Below the pieces are notes generated by a model. The model did not search any database, was not told the DNA's origin, and was given only the letters and a program-made list of their open reading frames with translations. Shown here piece after piece: positions 12,051 through 22,800 of a stretch of 64,000 nucleotides of DNA. Numbering within the stretch: position 1 is the stretch's first letter; each line of letters opens with the position of its first letter. The position numbers were made by a program, and so were the translations under genes. Source of the stretch: Sympetrum striolatum. Taxonomy: Eukaryota > Arthropoda > Insecta > Odonata > Libellulidae. The stretch lies in NCBI GenBank assembly GCA_947579665.1, contig OX388343.1, positions 90,066,254 through 90,130,253 on the forward strand, given 5' to 3'.

Positions 12051-12845
12051 TCAACAGAACCGGAGGCCTTGATTCCTTTCCACTTCCGCTGATATAGGAT
12101 GGGGGTGAAGCAATATTAGCAGGAGATCCTCGGCAGCTGGGACCTGTTGTTATCAGTAAATTAGCCAACCATTTAGGTTTGGGTCAGGCTTTGCTTGCAA
12201 GAATTTTGACTACATCTCCGTAGGCTCCAGATCCTGAAGGTTTTTCGGACAAATCCAGTGGACACCACAATCCCAGGGTTGTAACACGTCTTATCGTCAA
12301 TTATAGGTAAAAGTTCTTACTTTATCTATAATTTTAAATGTTATATTGCTCAAGAATTGCTGTAGTGTGACTGTTGAAGGATAATTTTTGTAAATTTAGA
12401 TTTGAATGCAAACATACATTTGAAATCAGGAAAGTTTATTTGGGGTTCTTATTTAAAATTTCCTATGCTCATCTTGCATGCATTTTACTCTCATCTAGCT
12501 CACACAAAGTTTCTTTCCTCAGGTCTGTCCCGAAACTATTGTCCCTAACATCGGACATGTTCTATGATGGAACACTTATTCCTACGGTGGATTGTATGGA
12601 CCAGAGGCCAATTCCTCCTCAACATGAGTAAACATCTTCCTCCTATGAAATGCAGCAAAAAATTCAATGAGATTGAAATCGTCTCTCCATTGGTATTCCA
12701 TGGAGTCAGAGGAGAAGAGACAGACAGCCCATCTTGGTACAACTCCATGAAAGCTGTCCAGTGCTTGGAATATATGAAAATTTTGTATCATCTTGCTGAG
12801 CTCGGTCCTTCTGACATTGAAATAATCACACCTTATGCAGAGCAG
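12051..12845 (+). pseudogene. MOV10/Armitage-type RNA helicase pseudogene fragment
   Basis: Two exon-like blocks remain. Block 1 (12051-12223) follows a good acceptor (TTATCCTCAG) and reads TEPEALIP, then in another frame LAGDPRQLGPVVISKLA, the superfamily 1 helicase motif III region of MOV10/Armi-like proteins. Block 2 (12523-12845) follows TTTCCTCAG and reads SDMFYDGTLIP, then in another frame PLVFHGVRGEE, SPSWYN and IEIITPYAEQ, all MOV10-like and in the right order. Frame changes within both blocks, stops, and a lost GT donor after AEQ (GCTAGT) mark it as dead. The intron-like gap of about 300 bases argues for segmental duplication rather than a processed copy. The parent gene acts in RNA silencing and transposon control; this copy cannot encode it. 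Confidence 0.75.
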
Positions 12846-14160
12846 GCTAGTATCTTCGTTATGCATATGAGTAAAAGTTGCTTGCATTCTGCAAGCTTAT
12901 GTTTAAAGTACTGCATTTTATAAAGTTCTATTGGGTTTGAAAATTTAGGATATTGAAACTCACATTTATCTATGTAAAAATTGATTCTCTATCCAAGTGG
13001 CCTGGTGTCGAAACCAGGGCCTTTTTATAAGTTGAGATTGCATATAACTGGTTTAACTAATTATATATAATTATTTAACTAATAACTATTTGGTTTGGGA
13101 TTATCTGATTTTTTTTCTAAAATTCCAAGTCAATTATCAGGAATATCTTCAAACAAAATTCCGAATCCGCGTTTTACTGAATAGTAGAATGTAAATCATG
13201 TCCTGGCGTGATAAGGTAAAAGATGAACTGTGATTATGAAAAATTCATTCTTTCTGTTCACATGCCTTAAAATTCCATATTTTTGGGAAATGAATCATGA
13301 TAAATTTGAAATGTGCCTGCCATACATTTCAAATGGTAGAGCTGCCGGAATGTTCTCGAAAAAATGTTTTCGAAAAAAATGCAACTTGGACTCGGTTTAA
13401 AGAATCGCCTTGGTCGGCATGAGGACTCTTTCTTTACTACAAAGAAATTTAACATAATTTTCGTTCATTTTCCCAAGTTTACGTAATTTCAGTACGAAAC
13501 CAATATTCTACAATCAATAAGAATTTTCTTCAATTTCCTTCCGTTTTTGGTACTTGTCTGTCCCTCCGTCCATTATTTCCTATGTAATTTTGAAAATTAA
13601 ATAAAGCTTGGAAACATTGAAAATAAATGATGAGAAATTAAATTTGGCTGCTATGATACTGAATTCTAGTGTGTGATACTATCAGTGTCCCCGCAGTATG
13701 ATTCTGTGTCCACCTGCAATTTAATTTTGCACTTCGATGGTTTATAATTGCATACATACGGAACGTTTATCGGCTGTATTTATTGGTACTTTACTAAATA
13801 AAACGCTCGCGTATTCTATAGCTTTTATTTTAATAAAAATGATCCAGAAAAACATTTCAATAGTAAGGAAAGGCAAAGACATTCTTTGTATGATTTGTAT
13901 TTGTACGTGTGATACGGAATAGGCGGTCATTGTATATGCGTGATGATTTATTTAATTGTATTTACAAATTAATAAGCAGATTATTAGACGAAGTAAGTAA
14001 ATTAAGAAGCCATCCAACCTCCAGTGACCTTCCAGAAATGACGTTGTGGGGATCTCCCAGTATATCAAACACAAACAATTTCAATAGGTTGGGAAAGAGT
14101 TAATACATCATCAAAGTATTTATAATAATATAATACCTTTCTGGACCCCCTGAATTTTAA
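12846..14160. other. Intergenic, no gene recognised
   Basis: AT-rich sequence with 60-codon frames overlapping on both strands (13737-13930) and no motif. No repeat structure seen by eye. Confidence 0.45.
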
Positions 14161-14451
14161 TCATGTGGATTCCATCCCATTCTGTGACAACTTGGGTAAA
14201 TTAGCGTTCACTGGCGAGATGCTGGTGTTTCTGATGGCAGTGAATGCAGTCAATCACTCGCCATTACCGCCCCTGGTACTGTCTATTGATACCGCCAATC
14301 CCAACCTGTTTTGGCATTTTGAGCTGCTTATTTCCGAATACACCAGTACAACCAACGTGAAGATGGTCACCGATAGCAATGGCCGAAGATTCACCTCCTA
14401 CGACTGTTTCCTACGGAGGTACTGCGCGCTAAGGCCGGTCTTCCTTTGGAA
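14161..14451 (+). other. Unrecognised GC-richer open segment
   Basis: From about 14161 to 14410 base composition rises to about half G+C against roughly one third around it, and one plus-strand frame stays open (with GKLAFTGEMLVFLMAVNAV and LVLSIDTANPNLFWHFELL). The minus strand also has a long open stretch (including GVFGNKQLKMPKQVGIGGIN). I recognise neither. It could be an exon relic, a fragment carried by the adjoining element, or foreign DNA. The 109-codon frame continues into the neighbouring repeat, so its C-terminus is not real coding. Confidence 0.3.
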
Positions 14452-14617
14452 GCGACTACGAGCGACGCGTATACGGCCGTATACGGGCGACTAATCCCAA
14501 TACACAGAAAGTAACGGAGCGTCGTCCACTGCAGGCGACTATGGGCGACTTGATTCGAGCGTACACCGGCGACCGGCGACTGATCCCATTGAAATGGGAT
14601 CCGTCGCTCGTAGTCGC
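14452..14617. repeat. GC-rich MITE-like element with GCGACTACGAGCGACG ends
   Basis: The 16-base end GCGACTACGAGCGACG (14452-14467) is repeated inverted and exact at 14602-14617. Between them lie several GGCGACT units, two of them followed by AATCCCA or GATCCCA, and a perfect palindrome ATCCCATTGAAATGGGAT (14583-14600). No coding capacity. Confidence 0.7.
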
Positions 14618-15540
14618 CGCTATGCAGTGCATGACTAAAACTGAGCAGGCACCCGATTGGCTTTAGCCGACTTCGATAGAAAATTATAAATGCTATGCCC
14701 GATATCGTAAAAAATATCATCCCTAATTCCTTGCTCATTATGCTGAAATACGACTCGGCGCTTTTATAAAATTATGTTCCATAAAATGTTGTCTCAAAGT
14801 TGAAAAGGAAGATAGCATTTTATGGATAATTATCGTATCAATAAAACGCCAGGATGATGTTGAGGGTTATGCTAACTAGGTAATCAGTCATTGAAGGTAA
14901 TGCCGAACATATTCTGTTTTATATACTAATTGTATTTCCCAGATTTATATACTCCACAGGAAAACACATCTACGAAAATAAAATTTATTTTGCTAGTTAA
15001 TATCATTCATTTCTAATAAATCTGTTTGCCGAGGAGGACAATTTTTTTTATTACTATCGGTCTCCGAATTGATGTTATCAAAAAGCTACGATTCATGCAT
15101 CAGAGTCATGACTTCTATTTACTTTTATTGGATAACTTCCGAAAATGACATTACTTCATAGCGCTTCAGAATCAGATAATGTGTACTCGAGTTATAGACC
15201 TTATTTAGCAATTTTATGCGTTATTTTTAAACACTGAAAACTGTATTTCATACATAAGTTTACATTCGTGTCATCTCTTTATAATACTAACACTATAATT
15301 TTCCAAAGCTTCAGAAAAACTACACGAATATATCCTCGGGACCTAAGATAAGAAAGCTTAGACCTAAAATATTATTTTACGGCGATTATTTTTGTTCTCA
15401 ACAGAACGGAATCATGGGCTTCTGCGATTCTAAGAGTATACCTATCTCTAACCTTTTCCAAGCTCTAAATCCACAGATAACCCCGCAAGCCAAAAATAAT
15501 CGCATTTTTCCTTGAGGACATAAGAACAAAGGCTTTTACA
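14618..15540. other. Intergenic, no gene recognised
   Basis: AT-rich noncoding sequence with no repeated or coding structure visible by eye. Confidence 0.4.
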
Positions 15541-15587
15541 GAAGGTAAAAGTAACCAAATCTGATGTGGCCAGCACATGTGATAGTG

Positions 15588-16218
15588 GGCGCTCTAACGT
15601 GAAAACTATTGGTCGTATCAATACCAAACTTCATATATAGTACTGTTTTGTGTGCTGTCAGAGTTGATAAGTTTTTGGAGTAAATCGGTTGACCGGAAGT
15701 CGAGCTTCATTCATCAAAGCTCATTTCCGGTTTTCAAAATATCTCCATAAATATGATATATACGTGTATTGTATTACTTATAAAAGTTTTAGATAATGTA
15801 ATTTACTACAACTTTTGTATTTAACATATTTTTGTATCACCGGTTGATTAGGAGTTATTCGTGAAATACCGATAAACCGGAAGTAGCTGATATGTACCTT
15901 GTGGGCGCTCTAACATGAGAACCATTCATTGTTTCAACACCAAATTTCATGTATAGTATTTTGATTGGTGTAGTTAGAGTTGATTAGTTTTTGGAGTAGA
16001 TCAGTTAACCGGAAGTTGAGCTTCATTCTTCAAAGCTCATTTCCGGTTTTCAAAATATCTCCAAAAATATGAAATTTAGGTACATACTATTAATTACAAA
16101 AGTTTTAGAAAATAAAATTTACTATAATTTTTGTTGGAAACATATTTTTGTATCACTGATTGCTTAGGAGGTATTCATGAAATACTGCTAAACCGGAAGT
16201 TGCTGATTATGTACTTTG
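15588..16218 (+). repeat. Two tandem units of about 315 bases
   Basis: Unit 1 (15588-15902) and unit 2 (15903-16218) share GGGCGCTCTAAC, TTTTTGGAGTA, GACCGGAAGT/AACCGGAAGT, TCATTTCCGGTTTTCAAAAT and TTAGGAG in the same order, with scattered substitutions. A truncated third start follows at 16219. Confidence 0.75.
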
Positions 16219-16565
16219 TGGGCGCTCTGGGCTCTATGGGCGAAAGGCCAATTCCATCGTTTTTCATCGATCATGTCCCGAAAAATATTATTTATAATGT
16301 TTTTGGCGTCAAAGATAATAATATATATATTAATCACTCATCTTCCAAGTTTAGATGGAATATAGAGTTCGGAATTACTGTCGTAGATAAATATTTACAT
16401 CTTATAAATGGAGAAAGTCATGTGCTGGCCACATCAGATTTTTACTTTCTCCATATACGTAGTATAGAGAAAGTATTGTATTCGCAAAAAAATTCGACCT
16501 CCAGATTTCGACGGAAATATATGTTTTGGGGCTCATAGAGCATGTTTTAGCTATTTTCCCGAACA

Positions 16566-16602
16566 TGTCTGTCTGTGTCTATGTCTGTCTGTCTGTCTGT
16601 GG
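16566..16602 (+). repeat. TGTC-type microsatellite
   Basis: Repeated TGTC/TGTG units interrupted once by CTATG, lying between the two repeat families of the element. Confidence 0.8.
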
Positions 16603-16699
16603 TTAAAAAGTTTGTGGGCGTTCTATCTTAAGTAATTATCCGATCATTTTCAAAATTAATATTTAGAATTTTCCTAACAATGCCAAGAGTTGATTAGTT

Positions 16700-17440
16700 T
16701 TTGGAGAATATCGCTAAACCGGAAGTAACGGTTTATCCGGAACGAAATTTTGTTTCTTAAATATCTCTGTAAGAATGAAATATAGGTATATACATTTACA
16801 CACAAAAGTTGTAGATTTTGTACTTTACTACAACTTTTGTATAAATCATTTTTTCGTAACACTGATTGTTTAGGAGTTATTCTTCAATGATGGTTAACCG
16901 GAAGTTGTTGTTCACCCAGAAAAGGAAGTTTTTCATACATATCTCTGTCAGAATGCAATATAGGTATATACATTGACACACAACGTTATAGATAATACAT
17001 TTTACTACAACTTTTGTATAAAACATTTTTTCGTAACACTGATTTTTTAGGAGTTATTCCCCAATAATGGTTAACCGGAAGTTGTTGTTTTCCCAGAAAA
17101 GGAAGTTTTTCATACATATCTCTATCAGAATGCAATTTAGGTATATACATTTACATACAAAAGTTATAGATAATAAATTTTACTACAACTTTTGTATGAA
17201 TCTTTTTTTTGTAACTCTGATTGTTTAGGAGTTATTCTTCAATAATGGTTAACCGGAAGTTATTTTTTACCCAGAAATTGAAGTTTTTCATACTTATCTC
17301 TGTCAGAATGCAATGTAGGTACATACAATTGTATACCAAAGTTGTAGATAATGTTTTTTACTACAAAGCTTGTATGAAACATTTTCCTGTAGCACTCATT
17401 GTTTTGGAGTTATTTATATATTACCGGCATAGGCTTATGT
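16700..17440 (+). repeat. Tandem units of about 177 bases with ACCGGAAGT
   Basis: At least three and probably four units contain AACCGGAAGT, a stretch like TTTTTCATACATATCTCT, then CAGAATGCAATATAGGTATA, then TACAACTTTTGTAT and TTAGGAGTTATTC. The 177-base period is clear from 16893, 17070 and 17247. Flanking units are more diverged. Confidence 0.75.
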
Positions 17441-17494
17441 TTTCAATAAATACGGAGAAAGTCAAGTGTTGGCCACATCAGATTTTTTACCTTG

Positions 17495-19502
17495 GAAATG
17501 AACTGCTTTAGAAGTTTTACTTTCAATTCATAATTTTTTAACAGTCTCTTTTCTTTTCTTTCCACTGTTACATCAACTGAAATTACACTCTAGATATATT
17601 TTCTTTGAATTGAACAAGAAATTTGATTAAACGTTCGGTGCATAATTTACTTGTTTTGCTAACAATTGTGAATGTACAAACTTTTACATAAAAATGCCAA
17701 TTTTTGGCCTTGAAAGGTTTCAATAGCTGTGTAACAGAGCCTTCAAATAAGGATATTAATACAGTTTTAGCAAAGAAGAATTTAAGATTTAGGAATATTA
17801 TATGTACTTTCATAATAAACAGAACTATTGAGGAAATTCAAGAGCTGTAAATTATATTGAACTACTCTGAAGTATGTTGTACTTTGAACTACTAATCACT
17901 GCATTACTTTGCACTGATACAAAATCACTATCCATTAACTTCAAGAAATCATTTAGAATTTTATTTAATTAAAAGAGATAATTTACTGTTGATTTTGATT
18001 TTTAATTATCTATTGAAACTAATTGTAACATGTATTTTTATAGAAGTTATTAGTAATTTACTTGGAAACATTTCAAGAGTTAACTTCCAAGGTATCAATT
18101 CAATAACTGGATCTGATGCCAGCTTCAAATATCATTTATCTCCTGGAGGCTTTTCCATAGTTCTAATTTTAGTTGTAAAACCATAAACCATTGTTTTACA
18201 TCTAAAGGTTGTGAGAGGTAATGGAGTCTATTAGTTGTGAGAACTTGGAATATAAACAATAATTAAGAAGGTCCAGTTGAATAGTTTTACCCCTTTTACT
18301 GCTGCATAACCTCTATGTATTATGCATTTTTATGCAACTAAAGGGAAGCACACTGAGCACACACAAATGTACACTCAAAAAAATAATCTTTTTATTCCAA
18401 TTGAACGTTTTGCAAGATTTTGAAAATTATACTAAACACCTAAGTAATTCAATCCTTTCATGTTGAACAAATAGCCATGCAATTATTGACAAAAGATATG
18501 CAGGTATAAGTCCATTTTTTAGCATATAACATTTGTTGAACACATATGTGAACAACATTAATTTATATTCAGGCAAGTTATATTAAAAACTCAATAGCTT
18601 AAATTTAATTTATTCGGAATACTAAAATTAGTAATGTCAAAGATAGAGTATTTACATCTGAAGTGAAATGACACTATTCTGCCCTGTGTTCTTTAATTTA
18701 TTCAAATTTCACATATTTATAATATTACAGTATAGAAAAAATATATATATAGTCAAAAAAATAAAACCTGTTCATTTCCTTTCAATATTGAAACATAACT
18801 GTCTAAGTTCTATGTACAAAATCCTCCAAGAAGAGGAGAAACAGTTTACTATTTTGTGCACATGAAAAAATTCTGTTCAAATAAAACAATACATTTTCAA
18901 AGCTAACATCAGAAAACTATACATCTGATATCATTGACATTTCCATGTAAGTTCAGTTTCTACTTTACAGCTTGATGATAACCTCATGCATGAATAGAAT
19001 GAAAACAACTGGAAATCAACAATGTACACTTGATAAATAATTCACAGAAGTGTTTTCCATGAGTATCTTTTGGTTTGACTATATGGGAAAATTAAAGGGC
19101 TCATTCAATTTGTCTTAGAGAACGTACTTAAATTTTTTAGGCAAAATCTGAGTATTCCTCACAAAGATTCTAACAATGACTTCATTTTGGCATATTTTTC
19201 TAGTAAGGGGAAACTTATTTAAAGGTGAGATGTACAAAGTATCACAATAAATATAATTTCTTTGCATAAATATAAAACAATCACTTGAGCATACACTTTA
19301 CTCTATGCTATGCACGAAGCAAGCAGGTAAGTGAAAGAAACTTATTTTACACTAGGAGGAGAATCAAATGTCAGATGAAATCATGGTTAGGCTGAATTTC
19401 CCATCAGTCAACAATTCTTCAGGTCAACAAAGAATTCTTAGTCATTCGCGACCTTTCCACAGAGGAATATTTACACTCAATAATTATCTACATTACTTCT
19501 TG
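17495..19502. other. NAGK 3'UTR candidate region and intergenic DNA
   Basis: No coding gene seen. Read on the minus strand, this follows the NAGK stop codon, so part of it is its 3'UTR. AATAAA-type hexamers on the minus strand occur near 18691, 18609 and 18391, but AT richness prevents a choice. The frames at 17583-17813 and 18668-18865 show no family motif. Confidence 0.4.
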
Positions 19503-19841
19503 TCATGCCTTCACTGCATGGTTATTTTGAGAGATGCCATTTTTATCAAATCCATTCTCCTTCATTTTCAGGGGACTGTTGCAGGCAAGAGGCTTAGGAA
19601 TGTATTTGTGAAGCAGCCTGTAGTTTGAGGAGTAGTCCCTTGGCAGATCATAATTTATAGCCTTGGCCCCAAGATATACAGCTCCTGTTGCTAGAGAAGT
19701 TGTTGATCTCAGTAAGCTTAGACGTTGAGTTAGTCTTGCATGGTGCATCTCATCAAGAAAGCCTTCCTTCAGGTAATCCCAGCTGTTCCACACAGAGCCA
19801 ACACATACAATAGGTATTCCTTCAGGCATAAGGAGCAAGTT
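19503..19841 (-). CDS. NAGK: NAGK exon 8 (terminal)
   Basis: Acceptor GCATTTCAG. It begins [18 protein letters not shown], passes [12 protein letters not shown] and DYSSNY as in other NAGKs, then adds about 30 residues ending NNHAVKA before the stop. The tail has no match that I recall and may be lineage-specific. Confidence 0.92.
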   Translation of the reverse strand, partial: NLLLMPEGIPIVCVGSVWNSWDYLKEGFLDEMHHARLTQRLSLLRSTTSLATGAVYLGAKAINYDLPRDYSSNYRLLHKYIPKPLACNSPLKMKENGFDKNGISQNNHAVKA

Positions 19842-22800
19842 CTGAAATGCAAAACATTTTGTAAATAAAGTATACAAAGACAATTTTCATCATGGGGAAG
19901 ATACTTAAATTTTTCATACATATTTTTGGATTGCAAATCTTTGAAACTTTTAATAGGTATTAAAACACTTAAAATACTATAATATTCTGAACTGAGCTGC
20001 ATCTCAAATTACAATTGGTAAAATAGTCTTTGACATATTCATAAGGTCTCTAAATCAGAAATAAAACAGTTGTGCATCCTCTAAATTTTAAATATTTTTT
20101 TAATCATGACAGAGAGACATATCATGCATAAGACTGGATATATTAATACAAATGACTGTTACAAAGTGCTACAGAAAATCTCAAGGGTCTAAAGAAAGCC
20201 ATACTCTACCAACTCAATTCAGAAAATACTTAACACTTTACAAATAACTTAAAATTTGTAAAATAAATAGAACTAGATAGGATTTTGTTACAGTTGCATT
20301 GAAAATTATCATTGTATACTTCTTGCCATCAAACTTATATACAAGAATACAAATTCAAACAACAATTGTCTAATGAACAATAAGTTTTTAGGGTTAAAGG
20401 TGTCCCATGGAAAGTTTTAAAACATCGAAAGAAAATACTGAGCAAATATTTGAGGAAAGGATTATATTACAATTGCATTACATTCTAATCCTGTAGCCCA
20501 CAATTTTCCCCTACTCTCCCACTAAAATAATTCTTTCAGTGTATAGTCCTCTTTAAACATAAAGAAACAATTCCTCATGCTTCATCAATAATTTTAACTT
20601 GATATATATTTTTTTTCAAAGACAACTACCAGGAAATTTGCATTCTTGATATTATAAATCATTGAAATAAAATGTTAATAATTTCACTATTTTTTTACTT
20701 AATCATACTTACAGCATGTACTTTGGGGAGCAGAGCAATGATGAATTTTGCAAGGGCTCTCCCAGCTTCTGCAAAAAGCCATTGGCTGAGCCTATCTCCC
20801 ATTTGGGCATTTTCATATATCTTGGTGCACAAAGCAGCAAATAGAGGCTTCTGGAAGTCACGATAAAGGTGTGGCAGCAAGTCCAAGCTAATGAAAAAAG
20901 ATTAACAGATGAAAAAAGGAACTATCTCTTCCATAAATTTATTTCTTTGCAATCAAAACAAATAATTAATTTTTAAAGACTAAATTACTGGAAGTTAGAG
21001 GATTAATGATTTCTCTTTGTCATCTTCAAGCATAATTTTTTTCTTTCATCTAAATATTTACCTTTAAGAGTGCCAAGAATAATCTTGACTGACACTACCT
21101 GGATGCAGAGAATGTTTTTAGATTGGTGATGAATGTAGACTGGTAATGAATTAAGTTGAGTTAAAGGAAACATATTGCAGTCATGTATCAACGTAACATG
21201 GCGGCTTGAATGTGCGAAAGCAAATGGGCTGACTGATGAATAGGTGAGAAACCCAGGGAAAATGTCTACCATGACTGGTAATCAAACTCAGGTATTTCAC
21301 TTTCCAGGCACATGATACTGCCATCTCATCAATCAACGAGAGTATCCTAGTATAGTAAAGGAACTTAAATCCCTGTCCATTTAAAGGAACCTTAGGTTTT
21401 CTCAGTGGAATTGCTTCCCACGTAGAATTATCCCTCAATCCCTTTTCTTGTGATTTAATGAAAGGGTTACAGCTTCAAATTCATCAAACTTATAATAAAC
21501 AACAGTATCACTGATGGACATAAATTCCATAGTTTCTCAGGGATAAGTAATGAAAGCAAATTTTCAAAATATATACAATAAAACTCCAATGTGAGATCCA
21601 CCAGCATATGGAACTAGGTGAAACCAACAGAATATCCTACACAAGAATATTATTCAAAGGCTGCTGAACTAATACTTTGGATATGAATAGGACATATCTA
21701 AGGAAATTTTTCAAAATGTCAGCCTTTTACATTCAAACAAGCTTTTTCTTACTGCTTATTAATCTCCATAATCCCCAGATCCTAATCCTATTGATTTCTC
21801 TATATGGGAGTACTACTCACAGGAAATTCTGTTCACCTAGGTATTATTTTAGAATCACCTAATTTATGACTATAATGAAATATTTACATAACTTTGATTG
21901 ATAACATAAGATGTATAGCCTAAAATACTGTTACAGAGCAGTTTCTGATTTTTTACAAGAAGGCCCACTTGAGGGACCACCTTGGAATGGCAGGTGTTCT
22001 CTGCATACCTTTAAATCAAACCATATTAATAAAATGGTATTTTTCCAATGAGATATCACCTATAACACATTGAATGGAAATGGACAACCATTTTTTATTA
22101 ATCTTTAAACAGAACATAAATTACCTCCCCTAAATAGCATTCTCCTTGAAATATATTTTACATTGACCTATCCAAGTGTATATCCTACCCATTTTTTAGG
22201 AATAAGCTTCACCTGATTAGCATCACTTAACTCCATCAAAAGTCTAAAACAAATTCCTTTAAGCCTTCAGTTCTTCAAAGCATACTTTTCCCCATTCATA
22301 GCAAATAAAATTGAATAATTTTGCTCTTCATAGATAGTAATTAAAAACTCAACAAGATCTTGTAAAGAGTAGTTCGGAGAAAGCCAGATATTTTAATTTT
22401 ATGAAAGCCTTCACTAAGTTGGCACTAAACCTCAAATCTTGAACTACTTAGTCTTGCAAAGAAACTTTTACTCAAACGCTTAAAACACAACACAACTTGA
22501 TATCTTAATATCTGTAAGCTTGAAACTCAAAAGAATTGAAATGAAATCTTACCTTTCTTTTATATCAAAATGCTCTTTGATGGTCTTCCATGTCATATCA
22601 GTAGAGTATGGTGATTTCTTATAGTTATCCTGTTCATCAATGCAGATCTTGATTGCCTTGTGAGAAATCCAGAAACCTGTCAAAGAAACAAAAGGTATAT
22701 TCAACTAAACAGGAATCATTTTAAGGTATTCTAATTAATTAAAGACTATCAGAGCATACATATAGTCAATGAACAGAATTGAACAACATGGAGTAATTAT

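Larger units (their letters stand above)
15541..17494. mobile_element. About 1.95 kb element with inverted ends and internal tandem repeats
   Basis: The left end carries ATCTGATGTGGCCAGCACATG (about 15558-15578); the right end carries its inverse with few changes (17463-17484). A third copy sits in the middle (16418-16440) between ATGGAGAAAGT and its inverse. Inside are two direct repeats of about 315 bases (starting GGGCGCTCTAAC at 15588 and 15903), then at least three units of about 177 bases (GGTTAACCGGAAGTTGTTG-like at 16893, 17070, 17247). No transposase frame is present. It behaves like a composite non-autonomous DNA element or a satellite-bearing MITE; the superfamily is unknown. Confidence 0.6.

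Noticed and set aside
12564..12923. Intact 119-codon gene
   Set aside because: The helicase-like part is only one of several frames of the same broken homology, and it runs on past a lost splice donor.
16131..16538. 135-codon plus-strand frame
   Set aside because: It lies inside the tandem-repeat element, crosses the internal hairpin and has no protein motif.
15588..17440. Regularly spaced repeats, considered as a CRISPR-like array
   Set aside because: The units are 177-315 bases of continuous similarity without short repeats and unique spacers, and the genome is eukaryotic.
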